NCBI RefSeq assembly: GCF_002591975.1
Contig: NZ_NVQE01000001.1
Location: 186,001-250,000, forward strand
Source of the DNA: Mycobacterium neglectum
GTDB lineage: Bacteria; Actinomycetota; Actinomycetes; Mycobacteriales; Mycobacteriaceae
Length of the DNA stretch: 64,000 nucleotides
Direction: 5' to 3'
In this document: positions 57,016-64,000 of the stretch, piece after piece
Layout of the letters: every line of letters starts with the position of its first letter
How positions within the stretch are numbered: position 1 is the stretch's first letter
Made by a program: the position numbers and the translations under genes
Notes under the pieces: model-generated
Seen by the model: only the letters and a program-made list of their open reading frames with translations
Databases searched by the model: none
What the model was told of the DNA's origin: nothing

Positions 57016-57855
57016 CTACCGGTGCTTCTTGCCGGTGCGCCGGCGACGAACGATGAGCTTGTCGCTCGGCTTGTTGGACTTGCGGGTACGGCCTTCGGGC
57101 TTACCCCACGGGCTGACCGGGTGACGGCCGCCGGAGGTTTTGCCCTCGCCGCCACCGTGCGGGTGGTCGACCGGGTTCATCACGACGCCACGGACAGTCG
57201 GGCGCTTGCCCTTCCACCGCATACGGCCGGCCTTACCCCAGTTGATGTTCGCCTGCTCGGCATTGCCGACCTCGCCGACGGTGGCGCGGCAGCGCACGTC
57301 GACGCGACGGATCTCACCGGAGGGCATACGCAACGAGGCGTAGGCACCTTCCTTGCCCAGCAGCTGGATGCTCGCGCCGGCCGAGCGCGCCATCTTGGCG
57401 CCGCCGCCGGGCCGCAGCTCCACCGCGTGGATGAGCGTGCCGGCCGGGATGTTGCGCAGCGGCAGGTTGTTGCCTGGCTTGATGTCGGCGTTGGCGCCGG
57501 ACTCCACGACGTCACCCTGAGAAAGTCCCTGCGGCGCAATGATGTAGCGCTTCTCGCCGTCAAGGAAGTGCAGCAGTGCAATGTTGGCGGTGCGGTTCGG
57601 GTCGTACTCGATGTGCGCCACCTTGGCGTTGACGCCGTCCTTGTCGTTGCGACGGAAGTCGATGACGCGGTAGGCGCGCTTGTGCCCGCCGCCCTTGTGA
57701 CGCGTGGTGATCCGACCGTGTGCGTTGCGGCCGCCCTTGCCGTGCAGCGGGCGAACCAGCGACTTCTCCGGATGGTCGCGAGTGATCTCGGCGAAATCGG
57801 AGACGCTGGCACCGCGACGACCCGGGGTCGTCGGCTTGTACTTGCGAATTCCCAT
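57016..57855 (-). CDS. rplB: 50S ribosomal protein L2
   Basis: A 279-residue protein with [20 protein letters not shown], which holds the conserved His near the peptidyl transferase centre, and the N-terminal [19 protein letters not shown] stretch. It starts 32 nt after rplW. Confidence 0.95.
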   Translation of the reverse strand: MGIRKYKPTTPGRRGASVSDFAEITRDHPEKSLVRPLHGKGGRNAHGRITTRHKGGGHKRAYRVIDFRRNDKDGVNAKVAHIEYDPNRTANIALLHFLDGEKRYIIAPQGLSQGDVVESGANADIKPGNNLPLRNIPAGTLIHAVELRPGGGAKMARSAGASIQLLGKEGAYASLRMPSGEIRRVDVRCRATVGEVGNAEQANINWGKAGRMRWKGKRPTVRGVVMNPVDHPHGGGEGKTSGGRHPVSPWGKPEGRTRKSNKPSDKLIVRRRRTGKKHR

Positions 57856-57887
57856 GTTTCTCTAAGTCTCTCTGCTATCCGCCCCGG

Positions 57888-58190
57888 CTAGGCCGGTGCT
57901 CCGAACAGGTCGATCGGCTTGCTGCCCGCGGCCAGCGTGACGATGGCGCGCTTGGTGTCCTTGCGCTTGCCGTAACCGGCGCGGGTGCGCTTGCGCTTGC
58001 CCTGCCGGTTGAGGGTGTTGACCGAGTCGACCTTCACTTTGAAGATCTTCTCGATCGCGATCTTTATCTGCGTCTTGTTCGAGTCCGGGTGCACGACGAA
58101 CGTGTACACGTTCTCTTCGATGAGCCCGTAGGACTTCTCCGAGATCACCGGCGCCAAGATGATGTCGCGGGGGTCAGTCACGGTCGCCAT
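57888..58190 (-). CDS. rplW: 50S ribosomal protein L23
   Basis: A 100-residue protein with the L23 pattern [21 protein letters not shown] and [20 protein letters not shown]. It overlaps the rplD stop by one base. Confidence 0.95.
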   Translation of the reverse strand: MATVTDPRDIILAPVISEKSYGLIEENVYTFVVHPDSNKTQIKIAIEKIFKVKVDSVNTLNRQGKRKRTRAGYGKRKDTKRAIVTLAAGSKPIDLFGAPA

Positions 58191-58852
58191 CAGGCCGACA
58201 CCTCCTCGTCTGAGTTCGTGTGAGCTGAGATGTAGGCATCCAGCGCCTCGACACTGAACACCACGTCGTCGGCCTTCAGCACGTCGTAGGTGTTCAACTG
58301 ATCCGGCGAAAGCACGTGCACGCCGGGCAGATTGCGAACGCTCTTGGCGCCGGTCTCGTCGGTGCGGCCGATCACGATCAGCACGTGGCGATTCTCGGTC
58401 AGCGTGGCCAGGAACGTCTTGGCGCTCTTGGTCGACGGGGCCTGACCTTCGACGAGCTCAGTCACCGCGTGGATACGGCCGTTGCGTGCCCGATCCGAAA
58501 GCGCCCCGCGCAGAGCGGCGGCGATCATCTTCTTCGGGGTGCGCTGGCTGTAGTCGCGCGGTTGCGGACCGTGCACGACGCCACCACCGGTGAACTGCGG
58601 TGCACGCGTCGAACCCTGACGTGCGCGGCCGGTGCCCTTCTGCCGGTATGGCTTCTTGCCACCACCGCGCACCTCGCCACGAGTCTTGGTCGAGTGCGTG
58701 CCCTGGCGCTTGGCCGCCAACTGCGCCTCGACGACCTGATGCATCAGCGCGATGTTGGCCTCAGCGTCGAACAGTGCGGCGGGCAGCTCCACAGAGCCGT
58801 CCTTCTTACCCGCTGGGGTATGAACGTCGATCTTTAAAGTCTTGTCGGCCAT
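58190..58852 (-). CDS. rplD: 50S ribosomal protein L4
   Basis: A 220-residue protein. The exit-tunnel loop with [20 protein letters not shown] is intact, followed by [20 protein letters not shown]. It overlaps the rplC stop by one base. Confidence 0.95.
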   Translation of the reverse strand: MADKTLKIDVHTPAGKKDGSVELPAALFDAEANIALMHQVVEAQLAAKRQGTHSTKTRGEVRGGGKKPYRQKGTGRARQGSTRAPQFTGGGVVHGPQPRDYSQRTPKKMIAAALRGALSDRARNGRIHAVTELVEGQAPSTKSAKTFLATLTENRHVLIVIGRTDETGAKSVRNLPGVHVLSPDQLNTYDVLKADDVVFSVEALDAYISAHTNSDEEVSA

Positions 58853-59505
58853 TACTTCTCGCCTCGCTTGATTGCACTGCGCACTGTCACCAGTCCGCCA
58901 TTGCGACCGGGGATGGCACCCTTGATCAGCAGCACGCCGTTCTCGGCATCGACCTTGTGCACCAACAGGTTCTGCGTAGTGATGCGGTCGCTGCCCATGC
59001 GGCCCGACATGCGGGTGCCCTTGAACACGCGGCCGGGCGTGGCGCAGCCACCGATGGAACCCGGGCGGCGATGCACTGCCTGCGCGCCGTGGCTGGCGCC
59101 CTGGCCCTTGAAACCGTGACGCTTCATGGTGCCGGCGAAGCCCTTACCCTTCGAGGTCCCCGTCACGTCGACGTAGGCGCCGTCGGCGAAGATCTCCGCG
59201 GTCAATTCCTGACCCAGCTCGTACTCGGCAGCAGCGGCCTCATCGTCGAGCCGGAACTCTGCGATATGGCGGCGCGGGTTCACACCCGCGGCCGCGTACT
59301 GCCCCGTCAGAGGCTTGTTGACCTTGCGCGGGCTGATTTCGCCGTATGCAAGTTGCACTGCGCTGTAGCCGTCGCGTTCCGGCGTGCGGATCATCGTGAC
59401 GACATTGGGCCCGGCCTTGACGACCGTCACCGGCACGACCTTGTTGTTCTCGTCGAACACCTGCGTCATGCCCAGCTTGGTGCCCAGAATGCTCTTTCTA
59501 GCCAT
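58852..59505 (-). CDS. rplC: 50S ribosomal protein L3
   Basis: A 217-residue protein starting [19 protein letters not shown], with the core [18 protein letters not shown] and [13 protein letters not shown]. It starts 27 nt after rpsJ. Confidence 0.95.
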   Translation of the reverse strand: MARKSILGTKLGMTQVFDENNKVVPVTVVKAGPNVVTMIRTPERDGYSAVQLAYGEISPRKVNKPLTGQYAAAGVNPRRHIAEFRLDDEAAAAEYELGQELTAEIFADGAYVDVTGTSKGKGFAGTMKRHGFKGQGASHGAQAVHRRPGSIGGCATPGRVFKGTRMSGRMGSDRITTQNLLVHKVDAENGVLLIKGAIPGRNGGLVTVRSAIKRGEK

Positions 59506-59532
59506 TTCTCTTGGGATCTCCTACTGGGATGA

Positions 59533-59838
59533 CTATTGGATGTTGACGTCGACGCTGGCCGGCAGATCGATGCGCATCAGAGCGTCAACGGTCTTCGGCG
59601 TTGGGTCGAGGATGTCGATCAGCCGCTTGTGAGTACGCATCTCGAAGTGCTCCCGCGAGTCCTTGTACTTATGCGGGGACCGAATGACGCAATACACGTT
59701 CTTCTCGGTCGGCAGCGGCACCGGCCCAACCACACTGGCGCCCGTCCGGGTGACGGTCTCGACGATCTTGCGCGCCGAGGCGTCGATCGCCTCATGGTCG
59801 TAGGCCTTGAGCCTGATGCGGATCTTCTGTCCCGCCAC
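59533..59838 (-). CDS. rpsJ: 30S ribosomal protein S10
   Basis: A 101-residue S10/NusE with the conserved [20 protein letters not shown] start and [20 protein letters not shown] block. The GTG start follows AGGAC. It is the first gene of the S10 operon, with a 381-nt gap upstream. S10 also joins the NusB antitermination complex. Confidence 0.95.
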
Positions 59839-60188
59839 GCTTGTCCTACCTCACTATTAACGGGCCCATACTCGGGCCTGGTCTGCTGCCACACGCCGAG
59901 AACAACCCGGTCGCGCAGCTATGCCGCCGCTGTTTACCTGTCTGTGGTCCACCGACCCCCGCGCTCGGGTGTGTCGCCCTAGCGCACGCTCGCCCGCGTC
60001 GAAAATCCGTCGCGATCGAGGTTGGGACCGGACGCGCCCCTGGAGGCGCAGGTCGTATGCCCCTGCTGGGCAGTCCCAAATTGGGGCCGTCCCGGCTCGA
60101 GGCAACCTGAACAGTATGCCCTAGATCTGGGCCTGCTCCAAATCCCTGGCCACCCGAAATCCGCTTGGCAGGCCCGTCTGCGACCGAG
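59839..60188 (-). promoter_or_regulatory. S10 operon leader and promoter region
   Basis: No gene was found in this 350-nt stretch. On the minus strand TACTGT (60116-60111) is a candidate -10, with TTGGAG 19 nt before it; this would give a leader of about 265 nt. A small CCCAA-A-TTGGG dyad lies near 60075-60085. A long leader is common for S10 operons and may hold autogenous control; no known motif is recognised. Confidence 0.4.
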
Positions 60189-60214
60189 GCTACCTTACTC
60201 TCGAGTAAGGTAGC
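60189..60214 (+). promoter_or_regulatory. 26-bp perfect palindrome over a leaderless promoter
   Basis: The arms GCTACCTTACTC (60189-60200) and GAGTAAGGTAGC (60203-60214) are exact inverted copies around TC. The right arm contains TAAGGT (60206-60211), a -10 hexamer 8 nt before the ATG at 60220. A bound dimeric repressor (TetR-like in size) would block the promoter directly. Confidence 0.65.
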
Positions 60215-60219
60215 TCGGC

Positions 60220-60699
60220 ATGGCAGCCTCGACCACGACATATCGCATGTGGAAGCGCCTCTCCGAGCGGCCGGGCGGCAGTCGGCTGTTCTCGGCCGCG
60301 GCGATGGTCCGAGTGCCTTACTTCGCCTCGATCGTGCCGCATGTGGTGCGGATGGGGCCGGGTTACGCCGAGGTCACCGTTCCCAAATGGTTCTTCCTCT
60401 ACAACCACCTGCGGACCGTGCACGCGATCGCGTCGTGCAACGCCGCGGAGATGGCGATGGCGATGGGCATGTTAATGGAAGCCACGGTCCCGACCAGTCA
60501 TCGTTGGATCCCGAAGGCGATGAACGTGCGCTACCTCGAGAAGGCCACGTCGTCGCTGCGGGCGCAGGCCCGGCTGGAGCCGCCGGACTTCGCGTCGATC
60601 ACCGAAGGCACGGAGGTCACGGTCGGAGTGCAGGTGCTCGATCGCGCGGGTACCGAAGTGGTGCACGCCGACATCACCTGCTGGGTGACGCCGGCTTAA
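60220..60699 (+). CDS. Hotdog-fold protein, DUF4442 (PaaI/YiiD-like thioesterase family)
   Basis: A 159-residue single-domain protein. The hotdog core runs from VVRMGPGYAEVTVPKWFFLYN through the central helix HAIASCNAAEMAMAMGM to the strands KAMNVRYLEKATSSLRAQAR. The HAIASCNAAE helix is where acyl-CoA thioesterases of this fold bind and cleave substrate. Probable role: hydrolysis of an acyl-CoA. Translation is probably leaderless under the palindrome, which suggests control by an acyl-CoA-responsive repressor encoded elsewhere (inference). Confidence 0.75.
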   Translation: MAASTTTYRMWKRLSERPGGSRLFSAAAMVRVPYFASIVPHVVRMGPGYAEVTVPKWFFLYNHLRTVHAIASCNAAEMAMAMGMLMEATVPTSHRWIPKAMNVRYLEKATSSLRAQARLEPPDFASITEGTEVTVGVQVLDRAGTEVVHADITCWVTPA

Positions 60700-60709
60700 C
60701 TGCACGGGT

Positions 60710-61066
60710 CTAGTCCAGATATGTGCCGTGGCCTTCGCGAACCAGACCGCCGGTGTCGAAGGTGAGTACCTCGTTGACCAGACCGCCGAGGTGATTGCGG
60801 TAGTTGATCACCAGCGTGGACTCGCCGCGGTAGACGTCGACGATCTCGAAGTGCAGATCCGGCAACGACTTCAATGCCGTCGTCCAGTAGTGCCGCAACG
60901 CATCCTTACCCGCGACCACTCCCCCGGTCTCCGGCAGAACGCGCGCTGCGACGGGTGAGGTGAAGACCACGTCGTCGCGGAAGTGCTTGAGCACCGCCTC
61001 GATGTCATGGGCATTCCATGCGTCAACCCACTTCCGGGAGAACGTCTTCGCGTCGGGAGTCGGCAT
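60710..61066 (-). CDS. Nuclear transport factor 2 (SnoaL-like) family protein
   Basis: A 118-residue protein with the NTF2 cone fold pattern: FSRKWVDAWNAHDIEAVLKHF, then VFTSPVAARV, GKDALRHYWTTALKSLPDLHF and the beta strands to the end. Members are small hydrolases, isomerases or ligand binders. It is downstream of the carboxylesterase by 3 nt and probably in the same transcript. Confidence 0.75.
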   Translation of the reverse strand: MPTPDAKTFSRKWVDAWNAHDIEAVLKHFRDDVVFTSPVAARVLPETGGVVAGKDALRHYWTTALKSLPDLHFEIVDVYRGESTLVINYRNHLGGLVNEVLTFDTGGLVREGHGTYLD

Positions 61067-61069
61067 ACC

Positions 61070-62656
61070 TCAGTCCTTTAGTCCAGCCCAGAACGGGCAC
61101 CTGTGCGCTTGGTCGAAATCGGTGGTGACGCGATTGCCGCCCGGCTGCAGCGACATTCGCTCACCCGCGTTGCCCTCGTCGTAGGCCGGCCAGCCCGAAC
61201 CGGGTGAGCCCGTCGCGACGAACCGACTCCAGTAATCGATCATTTCGTCCGACAGCCGCAGCTGATCGGGGCTCAGCGGGGGCGCCCCGCCCATATCGAA
61301 CAGGTACCGAAGCTCCAGCGAATGGCCCGCGCCGACGGGAAACGGAGCCGCGCGCAACGGCTCCGGCGCAGGCGCATCGCCGTCGGCGAAAATGTAGGAG
61401 TATACCGACTCAGCGGTGGACAGCGAATCGGCGAGCCGGTCGGCCACGCATGCGAACAGTCCGTCGGTCGTCGCCGCCGAATACGCCAGCGGCACACTGC
61501 CACCGAAGCGGTCCGGCGAATACTGCTGCGCGACCGCCGCGGCGTTGTGACCGAATGCCTGCTCGAGCAGTTCCGGATAGTGAGCGGCGTCGATGGGACG
61601 TCCGCGAACGAATTGCAGCGCGGTGAAGAGGTTGAACTCGTCGGCCGTCGTGCCGATCAGCACCGGCACCTTGGCCGCCCGCCCCTGCGCCGCGCCCGTC
61701 AACGGGTCGACCGGCAGCGACGTCGTTCCCGTCACCGGCCCACTGAGCTGTTCGGTGCCGATGCGGTCGTAGAGCACAGGGCGCTGCAGCTTCTCCGGCG
61801 GCAGCGCGCGCAGACAGGCCGCCGCGGTCGCGGGATCGCCGCAGCCCGCCTCGGCCGCGTAGCGCTCACTGGTCTGCGCCGCGGCTGGCAGGTCGTATTG
61901 CGCTGCGCAGGGACCACTCTGGATGATCGCCGCGCTGAACAGTCCCTCCGAACCCGGGGCGACGAGGTGGTCGCACACCGACATCCCGCCCGCCGACTCC
62001 CCCGCGATCGTGACCTTGTCCGGATCACCCCCGAAGCCGGCGATATTGGTTTGCACCCATCGCAATGCGGCCTGCTGATCGGCCAGTCCGTAATTGCCGA
62101 CATCGCCGGCCGGGCCAAGTGCTGGGTGCGCAAGGAAACCCAGCGCACCCAGCCGGTAGTTGATCGTCACGACGATGACGTCGCCGCGGCTCGTCAGCCT
62201 GCGCGCGTTGTAGATGTCACCGCTTCCGTTGACAAAGCCGCCGCCGTGAATCCACACGAGAACCGGTCGCTTTTCGCCCGACGGTGGTGGCGTCCACACA
62301 TTGAGCGTCAGGCAGTCCTCGCTGGTTTCGCGTTTGTCGACGTCGTTGTCGACGTCCTGGACGCATCGTGGGCCGGGGCGGGTGGCATCACGAAACCCGG
62401 ACCAACCAGGCACCGGAGCCGGCGGCTGAAACCGCAACGCTCCCACCGGCGGTGCGGCATACGGGATTCCGGCGAACAGGCGGTGATCGACTGAGACCAT
62501 CCCGCGTAGCGCCCCCGATTCGGTCTGCGCCACGCCGGGATCGTCGGGCACATCGATGGTCGCGGTTTCACCGCGCCCGCACCCCGCGAGTAGCACCACC
62601 GCCGTTAGCGCCATCGCGGCGGCAGTGCCCAGACGGCGAACTTTTGCAACTGGCAT
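61070..62656 (-). CDS. Carboxylesterase type B lipoprotein
   Basis: A 528-residue alpha/beta hydrolase with a lipoprotein signal: MPVAKVRRLG, a hydrophobic run and lipobox LLAGC (Cys26). The oxyanion loop is VLVWIHGGGFVNG and the nucleophile elbow is GESAGGMS. SEDCLTLNVW is the carboxylesterase type B signature. It is probably anchored outside the membrane and hydrolyses esters. The ATG at 62656 gives a normal lipoprotein leader; an in-frame ATG at 62719 overlaps the TnpB stop and would add an atypical 21-residue n-region. Confidence 0.82.
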   Translation of the reverse strand: MPVAKVRRLGTAAAMALTAVVLLAGCGRGETATIDVPDDPGVAQTESGALRGMVSVDHRLFAGIPYAAPPVGALRFQPPAPVPGWSGFRDATRPGPRCVQDVDNDVDKRETSEDCLTLNVWTPPPSGEKRPVLVWIHGGGFVNGSGDIYNARRLTSRGDVIVVTINYRLGALGFLAHPALGPAGDVGNYGLADQQAALRWVQTNIAGFGGDPDKVTIAGESAGGMSVCDHLVAPGSEGLFSAAIIQSGPCAAQYDLPAAAQTSERYAAEAGCGDPATAAACLRALPPEKLQRPVLYDRIGTEQLSGPVTGTTSLPVDPLTGAAQGRAAKVPVLIGTTADEFNLFTALQFVRGRPIDAAHYPELLEQAFGHNAAAVAQQYSPDRFGGSVPLAYSAATTDGLFACVADRLADSLSTAESVYSYIFADGDAPAPEPLRAAPFPVGAGHSLELRYLFDMGGAPPLSPDQLRLSDEMIDYWSRFVATGSPGSGWPAYDEGNAGERMSLQPGGNRVTTDFDQAHRCPFWAGLKD

Positions 62657-62715
62657 CGGTCCCGAGACTACTGAGGGACCTCTCTTCCGTTGCCGTTGAG
62701 TGTGTTGGGTTGCAC

Positions 62716-64000
62716 TCATGCGGCGTCCCCTTGCGGGGTTGGGGTTTTGGCCTCACCGCGTCCGGCCCCGCATGGGTGGGGTCTTACAGATGCTCCGCCG
62801 GCACCGGATGATCCGGTGTCGGCGCCATGGCCTGTACCAACCGTGGTGGTTGGCCCGGGAACCGATGGGGCCGTGGTCCCGACTGGACCACAACTGGCAT
62901 CATCCGGCCAGTCACGGAGATTGCGTGCAGCATTGCGGTCGCGATCGACGGTCTCACCGGTGATCGGGCATACCAGGTGTTTGTCGATGCGACCCTTACC
63001 TTCCAGGCGGCATGGGGTGCCATCGGGTTGGTAACAGCCGTGGTGGATTTGGCTGGATGGGAACCAGCGATCGGCCGCGGTCAGGGTGCTGCCGTGCCGG
63101 GAGGTCTTGTAAGCCAGTCGCGGCTTGATCAACCCCATCGCGGCATCAGACACAGCGCGCCGGAAAGCCCGACGCCCCATGCCCTGTTTCATTGCGGCCA
63201 CGTCGAGGTCCTCGACGACGATGTGGCCGTAGGTGCGCGCCAACTCGGTGCTGAGTTGATGCGCTGCTTCCCGCCGCAGATGCACGCACCGGCGATCCAG
63301 CCGGGTCAGCTTGGCTTTCGCTGCCCGATGACCGCGCGATCCGGGAATACGGCGGGAAAGGTCACGCCCAGCCCGACGGCGTGCCGCCAGGGAGGCTTTC
63401 AGCGGGGCCGGATTCTCATATTCGACCACGGTTTCGGTGCTTGTGACGGTGTCGATCGTGGCGACGGTGGCCAGCGTGCGTATCCCGAGATCCACTCCGG
63501 CGCGCACCGTTGGCTGGGCGGGCGTCCGGGCCGTCTCCGGTGTGCGCAGCGCGTATCCGATCGACACGAACAACCGGCCCCACCGCTGCGACAGCGTCAT
63601 GTTCAAGATCCGGGCCCGACCGGAGGCGACATGGCGCTGCACCCGGCGGGTGTTCTCCTTGGACCGCAGGGCGCCGATTACCGGGACGGTGATGGTGCGT
63701 CGGTCGTCTTCGACCCGCATGGTTCCAGTGGAAAACCGCACCCGGCCAGCGTCACGGCGCACCGAGGTGAACCGGGGAAACCCGACGCGTCGACCCTTGC
63801 GGGTGCCGTTCTTGCTGGCAGACCAGTTGTCTAGCGCCCGCGCCAGGTCCGCGAGCCCCGACGAGTAGGCCTCTTTGGAGTTCTCGGCCCACCACGGCGC
63901 CACTTCATCCTTGGCCCGGTTCCACGCCCAGCGCAGTGAGCCCAGATCCCAGCCCACCGACTCATGCGATGGATCGACAGCTTTCGCGTCCAAGTCGGCC
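62716..64000 (-). CDS. tnpB: TnpB-family RNA-guided nuclease of an IS200/IS605- or IS607-like element (5' end outside window)
   Basis: At least 427 residues of a TnpB/OrfB protein; the frame is open to the right edge, so the N-terminus is missing. It shows DEVAPWWAENSKEAYSSGL, the RuvC Asp in VRAGVDLGIRTLATVA, the RuvC Glu in HIVVEDLDVAAMKQ and the last Asp in TVDRDRNAARNL. The zinc ribbon between the last two is unusual (IHHGC and CPIT instead of two CxxC pairs). A tail of about 55 residues rich in Gly/Ala/Pro/Thr follows the RuvC end and probably overlaps the omega-RNA. A TTG at 63993 is not taken as the start. Confidence 0.85.
   Translation of the reverse strand, partial: ADLDAKAVDPSHESVGWDLGSLRWAWNRAKDEVAPWWAENSKEAYSSGLADLARALDNWSASKNGTRKGRRVGFPRFTSVRRDAGRVRFSTGTMRVEDDRRTITVPVIGALRSKENTRRVQRHVASGRARILNMTLSQRWGRLFVSIGYALRTPETARTPAQPTVRAGVDLGIRTLATVATIDTVTSTETVVEYENPAPLKASLAARRRAGRDLSRRIPGSRGHRAAKAKLTRLDRRCVHLRREAAHQLSTELARTYGHIVVEDLDVAAMKQGMGRRAFRRAVSDAAMGLIKPRLAYKTSRHGSTLTAADRWFPSSQIHHGCYQPDGTPCRLEGKGRIDKHLVCPITGETVDRDRNAARNLRDWPDDASCGPVGTTAPSVPGPTTTVGTGHGADTGSSGAGGASVRPHPCGAGRGEAKTPTPQGDAA

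Noticed and set aside
61322..62494. 390-codon plus-strand open frame
   Set aside because: It is antisense to the carboxylesterase, whose catalytic motifs are intact.

Overview
The window is high-GC actinobacterial DNA and almost certainly comes from a Mycobacterium/Mycolicibacterium chromosome. The evidence is gene content and order. A secY-adk-map-sigL-rslA run lies beside xylB, a phosphoglycerate-dehydrogenase-like gene, a class II aldolase, sppA and the spc ribosomal operon. An atsA sulfatase and its maturase lie between the S10 and spc operons, and an mmsA-fadE9-mmsB valine operon lies near by. Other lineage marks are F420-type luciferase-like proteins, a 13E12/DUF222 HNH gene, an Erm methylase, a mycobacterial-type SAM methyltransferase family and several apparently leaderless genes. 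No rRNA, tRNA or CRISPR array was seen.

Layout. 1-2244: flavoprotein plus cNMP-binding histidine kinase (left edge cut). 2267-4654: two tandem F420-type oxidoreductases and a TIGR03086 protein with a palindrome over its promoter. 4685-6273: rmlB-rmlC. 6354-9923: valine/isobutyrate catabolism. 9920-12199: SOS-boxed HNH gene and an erm gene with a long leader. 12405-14851: two serine hydrolase paralogues. 14949-17747: HAD-like protein and a NarL-type two-component system. 17744-22738: a minus-strand run made of a ThDP enzyme, an SRPBCC protein, a ketosynthase III-like enzyme, an aminotransferase and MarR. 22822-26898: rslA, sigL, map, adk, secY. 27171-29913: three methyltransferase paralogues. 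29903-34710: sugar kinase, dehydrogenase, aldolase, sppA. 35221-39532: spc operon, rplN to rplO. 39802-54168: a 14.5 kb insert between spc and S10 with a methyltransferase, the sulfatase system, a DUF2306/TetR pair, zwf, a GAF protein and an envelope-polysaccharide-like group. 54303-59838: S10 operon, rpsJ to rpsQ. 60220-64000: hotdog protein, SnoaL-like protein, carboxylesterase, and a TnpB cut by the right edge.

The most notable observation is the four-enzyme operon at 18301-22738. It sits directly downstream of sigL-rslA. Both sigL itself and the first enzyme gene are preceded by TGAACC, then 16 nt, then a CGT-starting -10, which matches the SigL promoter pattern known from M. tuberculosis. 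This suggests a SigL-controlled small-molecule pathway that I cannot match to a described product. The ketosynthase-like enzyme also has Asn where the usual catalytic His would be. A second theme is palindromes laid over -10 boxes of apparently leaderless genes (around 3990, 45190 and 60200).
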